A stretch of 5,994 nucleotides of DNA from Nanobdellati archaeon (GTDB lineage Archaea > B1Sed10-29 > WALL01 > WAMD01): NCBI GenBank assembly GCA_015522495.1, contig WAMD01000031.1:1-5994 (forward strand). Direction: 5' to 3'. Positions within the stretch are counted from its first letter, which is position 1; each line of letters begins with the position of its first letter. Of the stretch, positions 5,712-5,994 are shown piece by piece. The position numbers were made by a program, and so were the translations under genes. The notes beneath the pieces were generated by a model that did no database searches, was not told where the DNA came from, and was given only the letters and a program-made list of their open reading frames with translations.

Positions 5712-5722
5712 GTTTAAAAAAT
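5712..5722 (-). promoter_or_regulatory. TATA-like box of the Tiki-like gene, also a T-run behind the right-edge gene
   Basis: On the - strand this reads ATTTTTTAAAC, centred near 5717, giving predicted initiation near 5691 and a leader of about 19 nt containing GGTGAT. The six Ts lie about 40 bases after the stop of the right-edge gene and could terminate its transcript. Confidence 0.45.
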
Positions 5723-5760
5723 ATCTAATAAGTTAGTATACCACGTTCCTATCAATAAAT

Positions 5761-5994
5761 TTAACTATGCCCCACTTTGTCTATGGTATCGATGAAATCT
5801 GACACCTTTTCTATTAATTCTGACTTTTTTTCAAATTCGATTGTATTTACCTCGGTTATTGTGGAGAGACCATATACTAGTGGTGAATAGTTACATGATT
5901 TTTTTAGCAATAAAACAATCTTTTTTCCCATGCATGATGCCCACCCCAATTCTATATGTGTACCTCCTGATGGAGGATATCCAGGGTAAGCAAT
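5761..5994 (-). CDS. C-terminal part of a nucleoside 2-deoxyribosyltransferase/TIR-like protein (5' end outside window)
   Basis: The frame is open from the window edge (ATT GCT TAC CCT...) to TGA at 5761, giving 77 residues. A TTG at 5949 is internal, not a start. The visible part begins IAYPGYPPSGGTHIELGWA, then MGKKIVLLLKK, a short variable loop with SPLVYGL, and a final amphipathic helix (KKSELIEKVSDFID). 'PSxGTxxELGxAxxxGKxIxLL' is the second half of the nucleoside 2-deoxyribosyltransferase/TIR-like Rossmann fold, in which the Glu of GTHIELG (on the - strand at 5952-5950) is the catalytic or nucleotide-sugar-facing residue. Family members cleave or transfer N-glycosidic bonds of nucleosides or NAD-like nucleotides. 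The N-terminal half with the first substrate loop is outside, so hydrolase, transferase or signalling roles cannot be separated. Confidence 0.65.
   Translation of the reverse strand: MAYPGYPPSGGTHIELGWASCMGKKIVLLLKKSCNYSPLVYGLSTITEVNTIEFEKKSELIEKVSDFIDTIDKVGHS

Noticed and set aside
5725..5736. CTAA-TAAG-TTAG inverted repeat upstream of the Tiki-like gene
   Set aside because: Four-base A/T-rich arms are expected by chance in this composition.
5761..5949. A complete 62-residue protein starting at TTG 5949
   Set aside because: The frame stays open to the window edge and the conserved PSGGTHIELGWA motif spans this codon, so the TTG is an internal Leu.

Overview
The window looks like archaeal chromosomal DNA, probably from a thermophile. 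Three things point that way. The class I aminotransferase is very close to the Thermococcales alanine aminotransferase type as I recall it. The nucleotide kinase has archaeal-type cytidylate kinase motifs. Transcription signals are archaeal: several genes have an A/T-rich TATA-like box about 26 nt upstream of the start codon, implying leaderless mRNAs, while others have a GGTGA-type ribosome binding site. Arginine codons are often AGA/AGG and isoleucine often ATA. I cannot name the species; an uncultivated lineage is possible.

Layout. On the + strand from the left edge: the C-terminal end of a putative AbiEi-like/COG5340-type regulator (1-228), a ten-helix EamA/DMT membrane transporter (286-1134), and a GNAT N-acetyltransferase (1202-1711). 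On the - strand, reading inward from the right edge: the C-terminal end of a nucleoside 2-deoxyribosyltransferase/TIR-like protein (5761-5994, cut by the edge), a small soluble ChaN/EreA/TraB (Tiki)-superfamily protein (5124-5672), an alanine aminotransferase-like PLP enzyme (3864-5060), a divergent cytidylate kinase-like P-loop protein (3055-3864), and a 434-residue protein made of two fused HAD phosphatase domains (1712-3016). The + and - blocks converge at 1711/1712 with stop codons touching. There is no gene-free stretch over 300 bases, and I saw no RNA gene, CRISPR array, IS element or long repeat.

How the genes relate. The only clear operon is aminotransferase-kinase, joined by a one-base TAATG overlap. 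The other genes have their own plausible promoters and look like independent accessory or metabolic units. The most unusual items are the tandem HAD protein, whose second domain lacks the second catalytic Asp; the cytidylate kinase relative, in which Arg replaces the P-loop Lys and the GRLAG-type motif is lost; and the adjacent pair of a Tiki-like protein and an NDT/TIR-like protein at the right edge, both from superfamilies whose members often act on small molecules or in defence and stress. No known defence or biosynthetic system is proven by what is visible.
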